From NCBI GenBank assembly GCA_964605385.1, contig CAZSCK010000039.1, positions 1 through 24,637 on the forward strand: DNA of 24,637 bases, in the 5' to 3' direction. Position 1 is the first letter of the stretch. The number at the start of each line of letters is the position of its first letter. Position numbers and translations under genes: made by a program. This DNA comes from JAGLTQ01 sp964605385. Its GTDB lineage: Bacteria > Pseudomonadota > Gammaproteobacteria > UBA6429 > Thiohalophilaceae. The notes beneath the pieces were generated by a model. That model saw only the letters and a list, made by a program, of their open reading frames with translations. It did no database searches and was not told the origin of the DNA. Of this stretch, positions 14,981-22,465 are shown piece by piece.

Positions 14981-15130
14981 TGTCATTGCACATTAATGAA
15001 CCGCTACGCGTTTCGTCAGTATTACCCTAACGTGTTATACACGTTCTGGCATCGAAGGAATAAAATGACTGTGGCAATCTTTAGTGAAAAGCTCTTTTTG
15101 TAAGATTGCTTTGTTACACTCGCAATGACA
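14981..15130. repeat. 150-bp element with 9-bp terminal inverted repeats (MITE/REP-like)
   Basis: TGTCATTGC (14981-14989) and GCAATGACA (15122-15130) are perfect inverted ends. Between them lie a 17-bp palindrome, AACGTGT-TAT-ACACGTT (15029-15045), and a hairpin with arms GCAATCTT (15074-15081) and AAGATTGC (15102-15109). The right end reads, on the minus strand, TGTCATTGCGAG, a phrase common in dispersed bacterial intergenic repeats. No clear target duplication is visible. It fills the gap between argF and the Sel1 gene. Confidence 0.5.
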
Positions 15131-15154
15131 GTAGTGTGTTTAGTATAGCCCAGG

Positions 15155-16060
15155 TTATTTTTTTGTCATTAATAATTCGAGCAATGCTTTTTGAGCATGC
15201 AGACGATTTTCAGCTTGATCCCAAACAACACTTTGTGGACCATCAATAACAGAAGTACTGACTTCTTCTTCACGATGTGCGGGTAAGCAATGCATAAAGA
15301 TAGCATCTTTATTAGCAAGCCCCATTACATTGTCATTTACCTGGAAGTCTGCAAAGGCTTTTTCACGAATTGCTTGTTCTTCTTCCTGCCCCATACTGGC
15401 CCAAACATCGGTAGTGATCATGTCGGCACCAGATACTGCTTCAAGAGGATTTCGGAAAACATTTACGCAATCTTTTGTTTCTTCAAGTAGCGCGGCATCG
15501 GGATCATAACCTTCAGGTGCTGCAATATTTAAGGTAAAGCCATATTGACGTGCAGCATTCATATAAGAATGGCACATGTTATTACCATCACCAATATAGG
15601 TTACTGTTTTCCCTGTGATGTCACCGCGATGCTCAAAATACGTTTGCATGTCAGCAAGCAACTGACAAGGGTGATACATATCGGTTAAGGCATTAATAAC
15701 GGGAACATCAGAATATTCAGCAAAGGTTTTTAACATTTCATGATCAAATGTTCTTACCATAATGCAATCAACCATTCGGGATAAAACACGAGCACTATCT
15801 TCAACTGGCTCACCACGACCAAACTGAGTGTCACGTGGAGAAAGGAAAATAGCATGGCCACCAAAATGTGCCATACCTGTTTCAAATGAAACACGGGTAC
15901 GGGTTGAGGCTTTGTCAAATATCATTCCCAATACTTTGTTTTTGAGTGGCTCATAAATTTCGCCAGACTTTTGTATCGCTTTAAGTTCGATAGCACGAGA
16001 GATAAGCTTATTTAAGGTTGCCTTATCTAAATCCATTAATGTTAGAAAATGTTGAGTCAT
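15155..16060 (-). CDS. argF: Ornithine carbamoyltransferase ArgF
   Basis: Converts ornithine and carbamoyl phosphate to citrulline, a cytosolic step of arginine synthesis; the active form of the family is a trimer. The 301 residues show the carbamoyl-phosphate loop STRTR at 52-56, HPCQLLADMQT near 130-140, the DGNNMCHS segment and the ornithine-site block HCLPAHR near 258-264. The length is typical. It starts 25 bases after the argD stop on the same strand, so both form one operon. No terminator with a T-run follows; the MITE-like element lies downstream instead. Confidence 0.97.
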   Translation of the reverse strand: MTQHFLTLMDLDKATLNKLISRAIELKAIQKSGEIYEPLKNKVLGMIFDKASTRTRVSFETGMAHFGGHAIFLSPRDTQFGRGEPVEDSARVLSRMVDCIMVRTFDHEMLKTFAEYSDVPVINALTDMYHPCQLLADMQTYFEHRGDITGKTVTYIGDGNNMCHSYMNAARQYGFTLNIAAPEGYDPDAALLEETKDCVNVFRNPLEAVSGADMITTDVWASMGQEEEQAIREKAFADFQVNDNVMGLANKDAIFMHCLPAHREEEVSTSVIDGPQSVVWDQAENRLHAQKALLELLMTKK

Positions 16061-16085
16061 AATAGTCTTCTTAAAAATTTATAGT

Positions 16086-17258
16086 TTATGCGACAAACTT
16101 ACGAATAAGTTCGCTAACCATAGTTACAATTTTATCTGCTTGTTCATCAGAAATAATAAGGGGTGGTAATAAACGCACAACGTCACCCGCAGCGACATTA
16201 ATTAAAATACCGGCATCAAGTCCGGCTTTAACCAGTTCTGCACAAGGCCGATCAAGCTGAATACCGATCATTAATCCTTTGCCACGGATTTCAACAACGC
16301 CATCAAGATCTTTTAGGCTCTCTTTAAAGCCTGAGATGATTTTATCGCCGAGTACTGTTGCTCGTTCCGCAAGACACTCCTTTTCGCACGAATTAATTAC
16401 CGCTAAAGCAGCAGAAGTAACAAGCGGGTTACCACCATAAGTTGAGCCATGATGACCGGGTTGAAATAATGTTGCCGCTTCACCTTTAGCTAGGCATGCA
16501 CCAATGGGTACACCATTGCCTAAGGCTTTAGCCAGGGTCATCACGTCAGGAATAATACTATTATGTTGGTGGGCAAACCATTTACCTGTCCGACAAATAC
16601 CGGTTTGAATTTCATCTAACATCATTAACCAGTTATTTTCATCACAAATGTCTCGAATTTGATTTAAGTAATCATCCGCAGGAATTTTAATTCCACCTTC
16701 ACCAGTAATGGGTTCAACAAGAACAGCAACAATATTTGAATTGTTACTCGCAATGTTTTTAATTGCTTCAATATCATTATAAGGCGCGCGAATGAAACCT
16801 TGAACAAGTGGTTCAAAACCTGCGTGTACTTTTCTATTGCCTGTTGCGGTTAAGGTTGCCATTGTCCGGCCATGAAAACTGCCTTCCATAACAATAATAG
16901 CGGGTTGATCAATATTTTTACTGTGGCCAAAAAGACGAGCCAGTTTAATAGCTGCCTCATTTGCTTCCGCACCTGAGTTGCTAAAAAACACATTATCCAT
17001 TTTTGCTAAAGAGGTTAGCTTATCAGCTAATAATTTTTGGTTAGCAATACTGTATAAATTTGATGTATGAACCAAACTGCCGGCTTGTTCGCAAATTGCT
17101 TTTGTTACAGCGGGGTGAGCATGACCAAGACCACAAACGGCAATACCGCCTAAAGCATCAAGATATTCTTTTCCTTCTGTATCCCACAGTACCGCACCTT
17201 CACCTTTTTCAAAGCTAACAGGGAGTGGTGCATAGTTGTGCATTAATGTGTCGGTCAT
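16086..17258 (-). CDS. argD: Acetylornithine aminotransferase ArgD
   Basis: A pyridoxal-phosphate enzyme that turns N-acetylglutamate semialdehyde into N-acetylornithine using glutamate as amino donor; it may also act in lysine synthesis (DapC activity), known for the family. The 390 residues hold the cofactor marks of class III aminotransferases: NSGAEANEAAIKLAR at 94-108, GSFHGRT at 126-132, MLDEIQTG with D215, and the Schiff-base lysine K244 in TLAKALGNGVPIGA. It is complete. A strong intrinsic terminator ends only 21 bases before its ATG, leaving no room for a separate promoter, so expression should need read-through of that leader. Confidence 0.96.
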   Translation of the reverse strand: MTDTLMHNYAPLPVSFEKGEGAVLWDTEGKEYLDALGGIAVCGLGHAHPAVTKAICEQAGSLVHTSNLYSIANQKLLADKLTSLAKMDNVFFSNSGAEANEAAIKLARLFGHSKNIDQPAIIVMEGSFHGRTMATLTATGNRKVHAGFEPLVQGFIRAPYNDIEAIKNIASNNSNIVAVLVEPITGEGGIKIPADDYLNQIRDICDENNWLMMLDEIQTGICRTGKWFAHQHNSIIPDVMTLAKALGNGVPIGACLAKGEAATLFQPGHHGSTYGGNPLVTSAALAVINSCEKECLAERATVLGDKIISGFKESLKDLDGVVEIRGKGLMIGIQLDRPCAELVKAGLDAGILINVAAGDVVRLLPPLIISDEQADKIVTMVSELIRKFVA

Positions 17259-17279
17259 TTTATTACGAGTCCAGTCGTT

Positions 17280-17318
17280 AAAAATAAAAAGGCAGCCCGT
17301 TATTTAAGACGAGCTGCC
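17280..17318 (-). terminator. Strong intrinsic terminator in the argD leader (likely attenuator)
   Basis: Reading leftward: arm GGCAGCTCGT (17318-17309), loop of eight, arm ACGGGCTGCC (17300-17291), ten pairs with one G-T, then TTTTTATTTTT (17290-17280). The gor gene already has its own terminator at 17510-17540, so this one most likely controls argD. Confidence 0.82.
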
Positions 17319-17341
17319 AGTAAGAAAGGTTAATTTTAGCC

Positions 17342-17380
17342 CTAGATGGGCGTTTCGGCAAATATTTGATGCCTTTTCAT
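17342..17380 (-). other. Possible 12-residue leader peptide before argD
   Basis: ATG at 17380 opens MKRHQIFAETPI, stopping at TAG (17344-17342). The third codon is AGG, a rare arginine codon. The stop codon lies inside a small hairpin (GCCC, 17351-17348, with GGGC, 17342-17339). There is no clear ribosome-binding site, so coding is unproven. Confidence 0.28.
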
Positions 17381-17509
17381 TCAATTTTAAAAGAAAAATT
17401 GGGAATGATGTGGTTGAAGGGGACTCGATAAGCTATTAATCAAGGTTAACTGGTTGGAATTATTCTCAATTACGCTATTCGGACGGGTATTATTCAAGTG
17501 ATGAGGGAC

Positions 17510-17540
17510 TAAAAATATAAGGGGAAGTAAATTACTCCCC
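17510..17540 (-). terminator. Terminator of gor
   Basis: Reading leftward, GGGGAGTAA and TTACTTCCCC (17540-17521) pair with one bulged base, followed by TTATATTTTT (17520-17511). It begins 12 bases after the gor stop. The rest of 17259-17510 holds the argD leader; no certain ARG box was found there. Confidence 0.72.
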
Positions 17541-17551
17541 CTTTATTTAAC

Positions 17552-18967
17552 TTAACTGGCTTCCTGAAATTCAAGCCCATTATCGATATTGTGGTGTGTC
17601 TCATGGCTTACATCCGCTACTCTCATAGTCACCAGCTCTTCGGCACTACTGGGATGAATCGCTATGGTGTTATCAAAATCGGCCTTGGTTGCGCCCATTT
17701 TCACGGCAACGGCAAAACCCTGTAACATTTCATCAACGTTATCACCAATTAAGTGAATACCGACCACTTTTTCATTGCTGCCGATACAAACCAGTTTCAT
17801 TGCTGTAGTGACGCCATGATTTGATAGAGCATGGCGCATGGGGGTGAAGTCACTTTTATAAATTGTTACTTCAGTACCATATTGTTGACGTGCTTCGGCT
17901 TCACTGATCCCGACAGTTGCAATCGGTGGATGTGAAAACACCACACTAGGAATATTTTCATAATCTACTTTACTGTCAGCTTTTCCATTAAACAGGCGTT
18001 CAGCAAGTTTTCGTCCTGCAGTAATTGCAACCGGTGTTAATGCCATTTTGCCGGTAATATCTCCGACAGCATAAATACCATTAACATTTGTATTTTCATA
18101 TTCATCAACCGGTATCATGCCATTTCTTTCAGTATTAACCCCCGCACTTTCTAAATTAAGATATCGTGTATTAGGAGAACGTCCTACAGCCCAAATAACG
18201 GTGTCATAGCCTGCTAATATTTGTTCATCTTTGCTGGTGATCATAATACCTTCAGCACTTTTTGAAAGTGCATTGACCTGAAAACCGGTATGAAGTCGAA
18301 TACCTTGTTGTTTCATTTCATTAGTGAGTATTTCACTGATCATGGGATCAAAACGTTCCATGACACGATCTTCCAAAGCAATAATCGAAACATCTGAACC
18401 TAAAGCACGTAATACACCACTTAGTTCAACACCGATATAGCCACCACCAATCACAGCAACACGTTTAGGTTGTTCAGTTAACTGAAAAAAACCATCTGAT
18501 GTAATACCTAACTCTGCGCCTGGGACTGGAGGAACAATCGGTTTACCGCCTGTTGCAATAACAATATGGCTAGATTGGTATTGTTGCTTATTAACTTCAA
18601 TGGTGTTTTTATCGATAAAACGCGCATAACCTTCAATATGCTCAATCCCTTTTTCTTTGACGTAGCCATTCCAATACTGATTAATATTGTGAATATAATT
18701 TTCGCGTGCTGAAGTGAGTTTTTCCCAATCCGTTTTGCCGCGCGTTGTTGGAATGCCAAAGTCATTAGCATCATCAACGGCATGAGCAAGGTTAGCGGCA
18801 TACCACATTATTTTTTTAGGCACACAGCCATTATTTACACAGGTTCCGCCCATACGATAACCTTCAATGACCGCCACTTTTTGCCCAAACTGAGCAGCTT
18901 TTTCTGCAACGGCCAGGCCGCCACTGCCACCACCAATAACAATTAAATCATAATGCTGCTTATTCAT
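17552..18967 (-). CDS. gor: Glutathione-disulfide reductase Gor
   Basis: An FAD enzyme of the cytosol that reduces glutathione disulfide with NADPH. Of 471 residues (E. coli 450), the FAD site GGGSGGLAVAEKA is at 12-24, and the redox disulfide GGTCVNNGCVPKK has C43 and C48. A second dinucleotide site, GGGYIGVELSGVLRALG, lies near 174-190. The YAVGDITG FAD block and the C-terminal AIHPSSAEELVTM, with the catalytic histidine, complete the family pattern; HPSSAEE is typical of glutathione rather than lipoamide reductases. AAGGACA gives a good ribosome-binding site. It lies downstream of the peroxiredoxin-glutaredoxin fusion, whose peroxidase activity consumes glutathione, so the two are a functional pair. 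Confidence 0.95.
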   Translation of the reverse strand: MNKQHYDLIVIGGGSGGLAVAEKAAQFGQKVAVIEGYRMGGTCVNNGCVPKKIMWYAANLAHAVDDANDFGIPTTRGKTDWEKLTSARENYIHNINQYWNGYVKEKGIEHIEGYARFIDKNTIEVNKQQYQSSHIVIATGGKPIVPPVPGAELGITSDGFFQLTEQPKRVAVIGGGYIGVELSGVLRALGSDVSIIALEDRVMERFDPMISEILTNEMKQQGIRLHTGFQVNALSKSAEGIMITSKDEQILAGYDTVIWAVGRSPNTRYLNLESAGVNTERNGMIPVDEYENTNVNGIYAVGDITGKMALTPVAITAGRKLAERLFNGKADSKVDYENIPSVVFSHPPIATVGISEAEARQQYGTEVTIYKSDFTPMRHALSNHGVTTAMKLVCIGSNEKVVGIHLIGDNVDEMLQGFAVAVKMGATKADFDNTIAIHPSSAEELVTMRVADVSHETHHNIDNGLEFQEAS

Positions 18968-18984
18968 AATCTTGTCCTTATAAC

Positions 18985-19016
18985 TTTAAAAAAGGGTGGC
19001 TCAATTATGAGCCACC
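18985..19016 (-). terminator. Terminator between the Prx-Grx fusion and gor
   Basis: Nine-pair stem GGTGGCTCA/TGAGCCACC (18995-19003 and 19008-19016) with a four-base loop, followed leftward by CTTTTTTAAA. A second small hairpin, TTCCC-GTAA-GGGAA, is at 19022-19035. It may be leaky, letting part of the OxyR-controlled transcript reach gor, whose start is only 18 bases further on. Confidence 0.8.
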
Positions 19017-19066
19017 AAGGATTCCCGTAAGGGAAGGGGGGTGCACGCTATCGTACTTAGGGAAAG

Positions 19067-19807
19067 TTATGCAGCTTTACTTTCTGCCATGAACTTTTCT
19101 AAATCTTCTGAACCACCAATGTAATCACCATTAATGAAAATTTGTGGAACAGTTGATTTACCGGATACGGCACGAAGACTTGCTTCGGTGTAGTCACGGT
19201 TAAGCACTAATTCTTCAAACTGAATACCTGCATCATTCAAGATACCTTTAGCACGAACACAATATTCACAACTTTCACGAGTGAAAACAGTGATATCACT
19301 TGGTTTAACTGCATCAGGTGCAATGTAGTTCAACATAGTATCGGCATCAGATACTTCAAACGGGTCGCCCGGCTTGTTTGGTTCAACAAACATTTTTTCA
19401 ACCACGCCGTCTTTAACCAGCATGGAATAACGCCATGAACGCTTACCAAAACCTAAGTCTTCTTTACCCACTAACATGCCCATGCCATCACTGAAGTCAC
19501 CGTTACCATCAGGCATAAAAGTCACGTTGTTCGCATTTTGGTCTTTTTTCCATTCGTTCATAACAAATGCATCGTTAACCGACATACAAATGACTTCATC
19601 AACACCATTTTCTTTAAAAGTGGGTGTTAACTGGTTATAACGTGGCACATGTGTTGAAGAACACGTTGGCGTAAAAGCACCAGGCAATGAAAATACGATC
19701 ACTGTTTTACCTTTAAATACGTCGTCTGTTTTTACATCAACCCATTCATGATTATCACGAGTGCGAAATGTTACTTTTGGTACGTTTTGACCTTCACGAT
19801 TTTCCAT
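19067..19807 (-). CDS. Peroxiredoxin-glutaredoxin fusion (Prx5-Grx hybrid)
   Basis: A 246-residue two-domain peroxidase that reduces hydrogen peroxide and alkyl peroxides with glutathione, without needing a separate glutaredoxin. Residues about 5-165 are a Prx5-type domain with PGAFTPTCSSTHVP, whose peroxidatic cysteine is C49. Residues about 170-246 are a glutaredoxin with CEYC (C180, C183), STVPQIFI at 218-225 and the GGSEDL glutathione-binding turn at 231-236. The same fusion is known from Haemophilus influenzae and other gammaproteobacteria. A GAGGAAAAT ribosome-binding site precedes the ATG. The promoter has TTTACC and GATAAT 17 bases apart, with an OxyR-type operator directly behind the -35, so peroxide induction is expected. 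Confidence 0.95.
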   Translation of the reverse strand: MENREGQNVPKVTFRTRDNHEWVDVKTDDVFKGKTVIVFSLPGAFTPTCSSTHVPRYNQLTPTFKENGVDEVICMSVNDAFVMNEWKKDQNANNVTFMPDGNGDFSDGMGMLVGKEDLGFGKRSWRYSMLVKDGVVEKMFVEPNKPGDPFEVSDADTMLNYIAPDAVKPSDITVFTRESCEYCVRAKGILNDAGIQFEELVLNRDYTEASLRAVSGKSTVPQIFINGDYIGGSEDLEKFMAESKAA

Positions 19808-19886
19808 TTTATTTTCCTCTATTTATTAAAATCTAAAATTGGTGAACAACAATAAATGTGTTTTGTTGTTTCTTGGTACGGGAGAG

Positions 19887-19915
19887 ATTATCGGGATATT
19901 TCGTTAAACGGTAAA
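19887..19915 (-). promoter_or_regulatory. Sigma-70 promoter of the Prx-Grx fusion
   Basis: Reading leftward, TTTACC (19915-19910), 17 bases, GATAAT (19892-19887; 5/6 to consensus). Transcription would start near 19880, giving a leader of about 73 bases. The -35 directly abuts the OxyR-type site at 19916-19952. Confidence 0.7.
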
Positions 19916-19952
19916 ATCGTTTGATTTTATTGTTTTGATAGGTTTTAACGAT
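19916..19952. promoter_or_regulatory. OxyR-type operator between the Prx-Grx fusion and the DyP gene
   Basis: Four tetramers at the exact OxyR spacing (7 bases between each): ATCG (19916-19919), TTAT (19927-19930), ATAG (19938-19941), CGAT (19949-19952), 13 of 16 to ATAG-N7-CTAT-N7-ATAG-N7-CTAT. The inner half also has the favoured T and A (ATAGGTTTTAACGAT). It can serve either divergent gene; the geometry favours the fusion. Confidence 0.7.
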
Positions 19953-20054
19953 TAATGCTTGTGGTTAGGTAAATTTACTCATGAAGTAAAAACCTGATAC
20001 CTTAATATAGTGAGTTTGAAGATATTGTTATTTTACTAAAGTGGGATTTATAGC

Positions 20055-20068
20055 TAGTCTTTAGACTA
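20055..20068. promoter_or_regulatory. Palindrome before the DyP start, possible operator or leader hairpin
   Basis: TAGTCT-TT-AGACTA (20055-20068) is a perfect 6+6 palindrome 24 bases before the GTG start of the DyP gene and 11 bases before its AGGGAG ribosome-binding site. No regulator can be named. Confidence 0.3.
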
Positions 20069-20092
20069 CATAACCGTCAAGGGAGAATATTA

Positions 20093-20974
20093 GTGCAATT
20101 AATTCAAAAAGGCATACTTGCTGAAGAAACCAGGCTCGCGCGTTATCTGACATTTAGCATCGATTCAAACACCGATGTTAACACCGCGTTGAAAATCTTA
20201 GCCGAAAATATCGATACAAATAATACCGTCATTGGTCTTGGTCAGTCATTGGTTAATATTTTAGGAAAAGAAGTGGTTGGATTAATGACTTTTGATGCTC
20301 AAGCAGGAGCCGGTGTAGAAGTTCCTTCTACCCCCACCGCTTTATGGTGCTGGCTGAGAGGCAATGATCGAGGTGAGCTTTTTCATCGTTCCCGTCAAAT
20401 TGAAACGTTGCTTGCTCCCGCATTTGTTTTAAATGATGTCGTTGATACTTTTCAATACGATCAAAATCGAGATTTAAGTGGTTACGCAGATGGCACGGAA
20501 AACCCGGAAGGGGATGAAGCTATTCAAGCTGCGATTGTTCAGGATCAAGGGGAGGGGCTTGATGGTGGCAGTTTTGTTGCGGTACAACAGTGGCTACATG
20601 ATTTTGAAGCATTCGATGCAATGACAACAGCTGAACAGGATGATGCTATTGGACGTTATATTAGTGATAACGAAGAATTTGACTCAGCACCCGAGTCAGC
20701 ACATGTAAAACGCAGTGCACAGGAAAATTTTGAGCCAGAAGCTTTTATGCTGCGGCGTTCAATGCCATGGGCGGAAAGTATGGAAGGTGGATTAATGTTT
20801 GTTGCCTTTGGACATTCATTTGCCGCTTTTGAAGCAATACAGAATAAAATGCTTGGAAAGGATGATGGTATTGTCGATGCGTTGTATTCTTTTACGCGGC
20901 CAATAACGGGGGCTTATTATTGGTGTCCTCCTATCAAAGCAGGCAAGCTTGATTTAAGCTGGCTTGATATTTAA
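20093..20974 (+). CDS. DyP-type haem peroxidase (YfeX-like)
   Basis: A 293-residue dye-decolourising-type peroxidase that uses hydrogen peroxide to oxidise an unknown donor; the length and pattern are those of E. coli YfeX. The family motif RDLSGYADGTENP is centred near residue 133 and carries the distal aspartate. The proximal haem ligand is the histidine in SAHVKRSAQ, and the distal arginine follows in MLRRSMPW. The C-terminal FTRPITGAYYW matches FTKPVTGGYYF of YfeX. No signal peptide or Tat motif is seen, so it is cytoplasmic. The start is GTG at 20093, seven bases after AGGGAG. The 3' end overlaps the convergent oxyR stop by four bases. The OxyR-type site 141 bases upstream suggests, but does not prove, peroxide control. 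Confidence 0.92.
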   Translation: MQLIQKGILAEETRLARYLTFSIDSNTDVNTALKILAENIDTNNTVIGLGQSLVNILGKEVVGLMTFDAQAGAGVEVPSTPTALWCWLRGNDRGELFHRSRQIETLLAPAFVLNDVVDTFQYDQNRDLSGYADGTENPEGDEAIQAAIVQDQGEGLDGGSFVAVQQWLHDFEAFDAMTTAEQDDAIGRYISDNEEFDSAPESAHVKRSAQENFEPEAFMLRRSMPWAESMEGGLMFVAFGHSFAAFEAIQNKMLGKDDGIVDALYSFTRPITGAYYWCPPIKAGKLDLSWLDI

Positions 20975-21924
20975 CGCTTCTTAGTCTTTTTTTTACCTGT
21001 TTTAGTTTTGCTAAGAAGTTGTACCGTGTTTGGTAAGTTTTCAGTAATAATATTTGCAAACGCATCAAGGGCTTGTTGCCGTGGGTAGGATTTTCTAAAG
21101 ACTAGAGAAATACGGCGATAGGCATCTTTAAATTCCAGCTTGCGCGCTACAATACCACTGCCGCTTGCCCATGAGCCTCGCATCGCTAATGCTGGAACGA
21201 TAGTTGTTCCAAATCCGGCAGCAACGAGTTGCAATAGTGTTTCCAGGCTTGATGCACGTAAATCTGCCAGTTCACCTTGTTCTTCACGTTTATTTATATG
21301 GCAAAAATCCATTGCCTGTTTTGCCAGGCAGTGGCCTTCAGATAATAATAATAATTCCACATTATCTAAATCGTTTCGCGTAATTTTCTCTTTATGATAA
21401 AACGGATGTTTGCTTGGATAGGCAAGCCAAAAGGGTTCGTTAAATAAAGGGATGACATTAAAATCATTTTCATCAACATCTGTTGCCAGTAGCGCAGCAT
21501 CAATTTCATGATCGTGTAACCGCTTTAGTAAAATATCGGTCATTTCTTCGAATAATACTAACTTCATTTGCGGGTATTGTTTTTTTAATGGCATGAGAAT
21601 GAGAGGCATTAAAAAAGGACTTAAACTTGGAATAGCTCCAATTCGTAATGGGCCTGCAAGTGGGTCTTGATGTGCTTGAGCTACTTGCTGAATAACATCA
21701 GCTTGTTCCATCATAAGACGAGCATGCTCTAAAATCGTTTGCCCAACGGGGGTGATTTCTACCGAGCGGTTTGTTCGTTCAAATATAATAACGCCTAACT
21801 CTTCTTCTAGTTTTTTAATTTGACCACTGAGAGTGGGCTGACTTACAAAACAACGTTCTGCCGCTTTGCCAAAATGATGAGTTTCTGCAACTTCGATAAT
21901 ATATTTTAGATCTCGCAAATTCAT
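20971..21924 (-). CDS. oxyR: Hydrogen-peroxide-sensing regulator OxyR
   Basis: A LysR-family activator in which peroxide forms a disulfide and changes DNA binding. I chose ATG 21924 (317 residues) over the GTG at 21933. It begins MNLRDLKYIIEVAE like E. coli MNIRDLEYLVALAE, has AAGGTGGA upstream, and puts the sensing cysteines at exactly C199 and C208 (GHCLAKQAMDFC) as in E. coli. The winged helix-turn-helix is at about 1-60 (SQPTLSGQIKKLEEELG). The co-inducer domain holds GPLRIGAIPSLSP and RASSLETLLQLVAAG. The C-terminus has an unusual lysine-rich tail (KTKTGKKKTKKR). An OxyR-type operator lies 20-56 bases before the start and probably covers its own promoter, the usual autorepression. Confidence 0.96.
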   Translation of the reverse strand: MNLRDLKYIIEVAETHHFGKAAERCFVSQPTLSGQIKKLEEELGVIIFERTNRSVEITPVGQTILEHARLMMEQADVIQQVAQAHQDPLAGPLRIGAIPSLSPFLMPLILMPLKKQYPQMKLVLFEEMTDILLKRLHDHEIDAALLATDVDENDFNVIPLFNEPFWLAYPSKHPFYHKEKITRNDLDNVELLLLSEGHCLAKQAMDFCHINKREEQGELADLRASSLETLLQLVAAGFGTTIVPALAMRGSWASGSGIVARKLEFKDAYRRISLVFRKSYPRQQALDAFANIITENLPNTVQLLSKTKTGKKKTKKR

Positions 21925-21943
21925 ATTTTCCACCTTTTTTCAC

Positions 21944-21980
21944 ATAGGCTATACCTATTATTTTAATATAAATAAACGAT
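21944..21980. promoter_or_regulatory. OxyR-type operator between oxyR and the small protein gene
   Basis: ATAG (21944-21947), CTAT (21955-21958), ATAT (21966-21969), CGAT (21977-21980), each seven bases apart: 14 of 16 to the OxyR consensus, with one half perfect. Rightward, TTTTAA (21981-21986) and TAAAAT (22004-22009) follow with a 17-base spacer, giving a promoter for the 101-residue gene directly beside the site. Confidence 0.8.
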
Positions 21981-21993
21981 TTTTAATATAAAT
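21961..21993 (+). repeat. Direct repeat of 13 bases at a 20-base step
   Basis: TTTTAATATAAAT occurs at 21961-21973 and again, unchanged, at 21981-21993. The first copy is in the OxyR-type operator and the second covers the -35 region. Two turns of the helix separate them, so a protein would meet both on the same face. Confidence 0.7.
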
Positions 21994-22056
21994 TAGTGCG
22001 CGATAAAATCATTGCTACATTCAATAATTTATCAGTTATTTTTAGAGGAAGTAAAA

Positions 22057-22362
22057 ATGAAAGCATTACATATTAAGGCAGAGGAGCAATCTATTGAAGT
22101 AATCGAGGTTGCTAATCATGATGATATTGTTCGTTTAATAGGATTTGATAGCATCAATTCAGACGAAATTAGTGCCGGGGGAGACCGTCTTTTTTTTGAT
22201 GACGAATGTTTTTTACGTGGTAGCAAAGGACGCTTTCAACTTGATAAGTTAATTCCTGTTTCAGGTAACGGTATTATTATCGGAGCAGAAAAAGAAGGCA
22301 GAGTACTCAAGGATATGATGTCAGATATAAGTGATTTAAAAAGTCGAGTTAAATATTTTTAA
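22057..22362 (+). CDS. Small uncharacterised protein, probable OxyR target
   Basis: A 101-residue acidic, soluble protein without signal peptide or membrane segment. Start chosen at ATG 22057, because GAGGAAG lies just before it; a longer frame from 22012 has no such site and would put 15 odd residues in front. It begins MKALHIKAEEQSIEVIEV, then IGFDSINSDEISAGGDRLFF, a central DECFLRGSKGRFQLDKLIPV and NGIIIGAEKEG, ending in a short helix. The overall shape recalls DUF3846-type proteins, a weak resemblance from memory. One cysteine (DDECF) is present; no CxxC pair. It sits between oxyR and catalase, with an OxyR-type site and a well-spaced promoter upstream, so a role in peroxide response is likely but its function is unknown. 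Confidence 0.8.
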   Translation: MKALHIKAEEQSIEVIEVANHDDIVRLIGFDSINSDEISAGGDRLFFDDECFLRGSKGRFQLDKLIPVSGNGIIIGAEKEGRVLKDMMSDISDLKSRVKYF

Positions 22363-22465
22363 GCTTCTATTTTTTATACCGAATAAGCTAGGTCGGCTTA
22401 AAGGTCTGTTTAGCTTTATTTCTTACCAATAGAGTCTAAAGTATATATATTAGACCTGATTAATG

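Noticed and set aside
17401..17520. ARG boxes for ArgR upstream of argD
   Set aside because: TTGAATAAT- and TTGAGAATAATTCC-like strings occur, but no properly spaced pair of 18-base boxes was found.
21925..21933. GTG 21933 as the oxyR start
   Set aside because: The ATG at 21924 aligns with E. coli OxyR, has a good ribosome-binding site and puts the sensing cysteines at 199 and 208.
22012..22056. ATG 22012 as the start of the small OxyR-linked protein
   Set aside because: It would lie about at the predicted transcript start, lacks a ribosome-binding site and adds 15 residues before the well-supported ATG at 22057.
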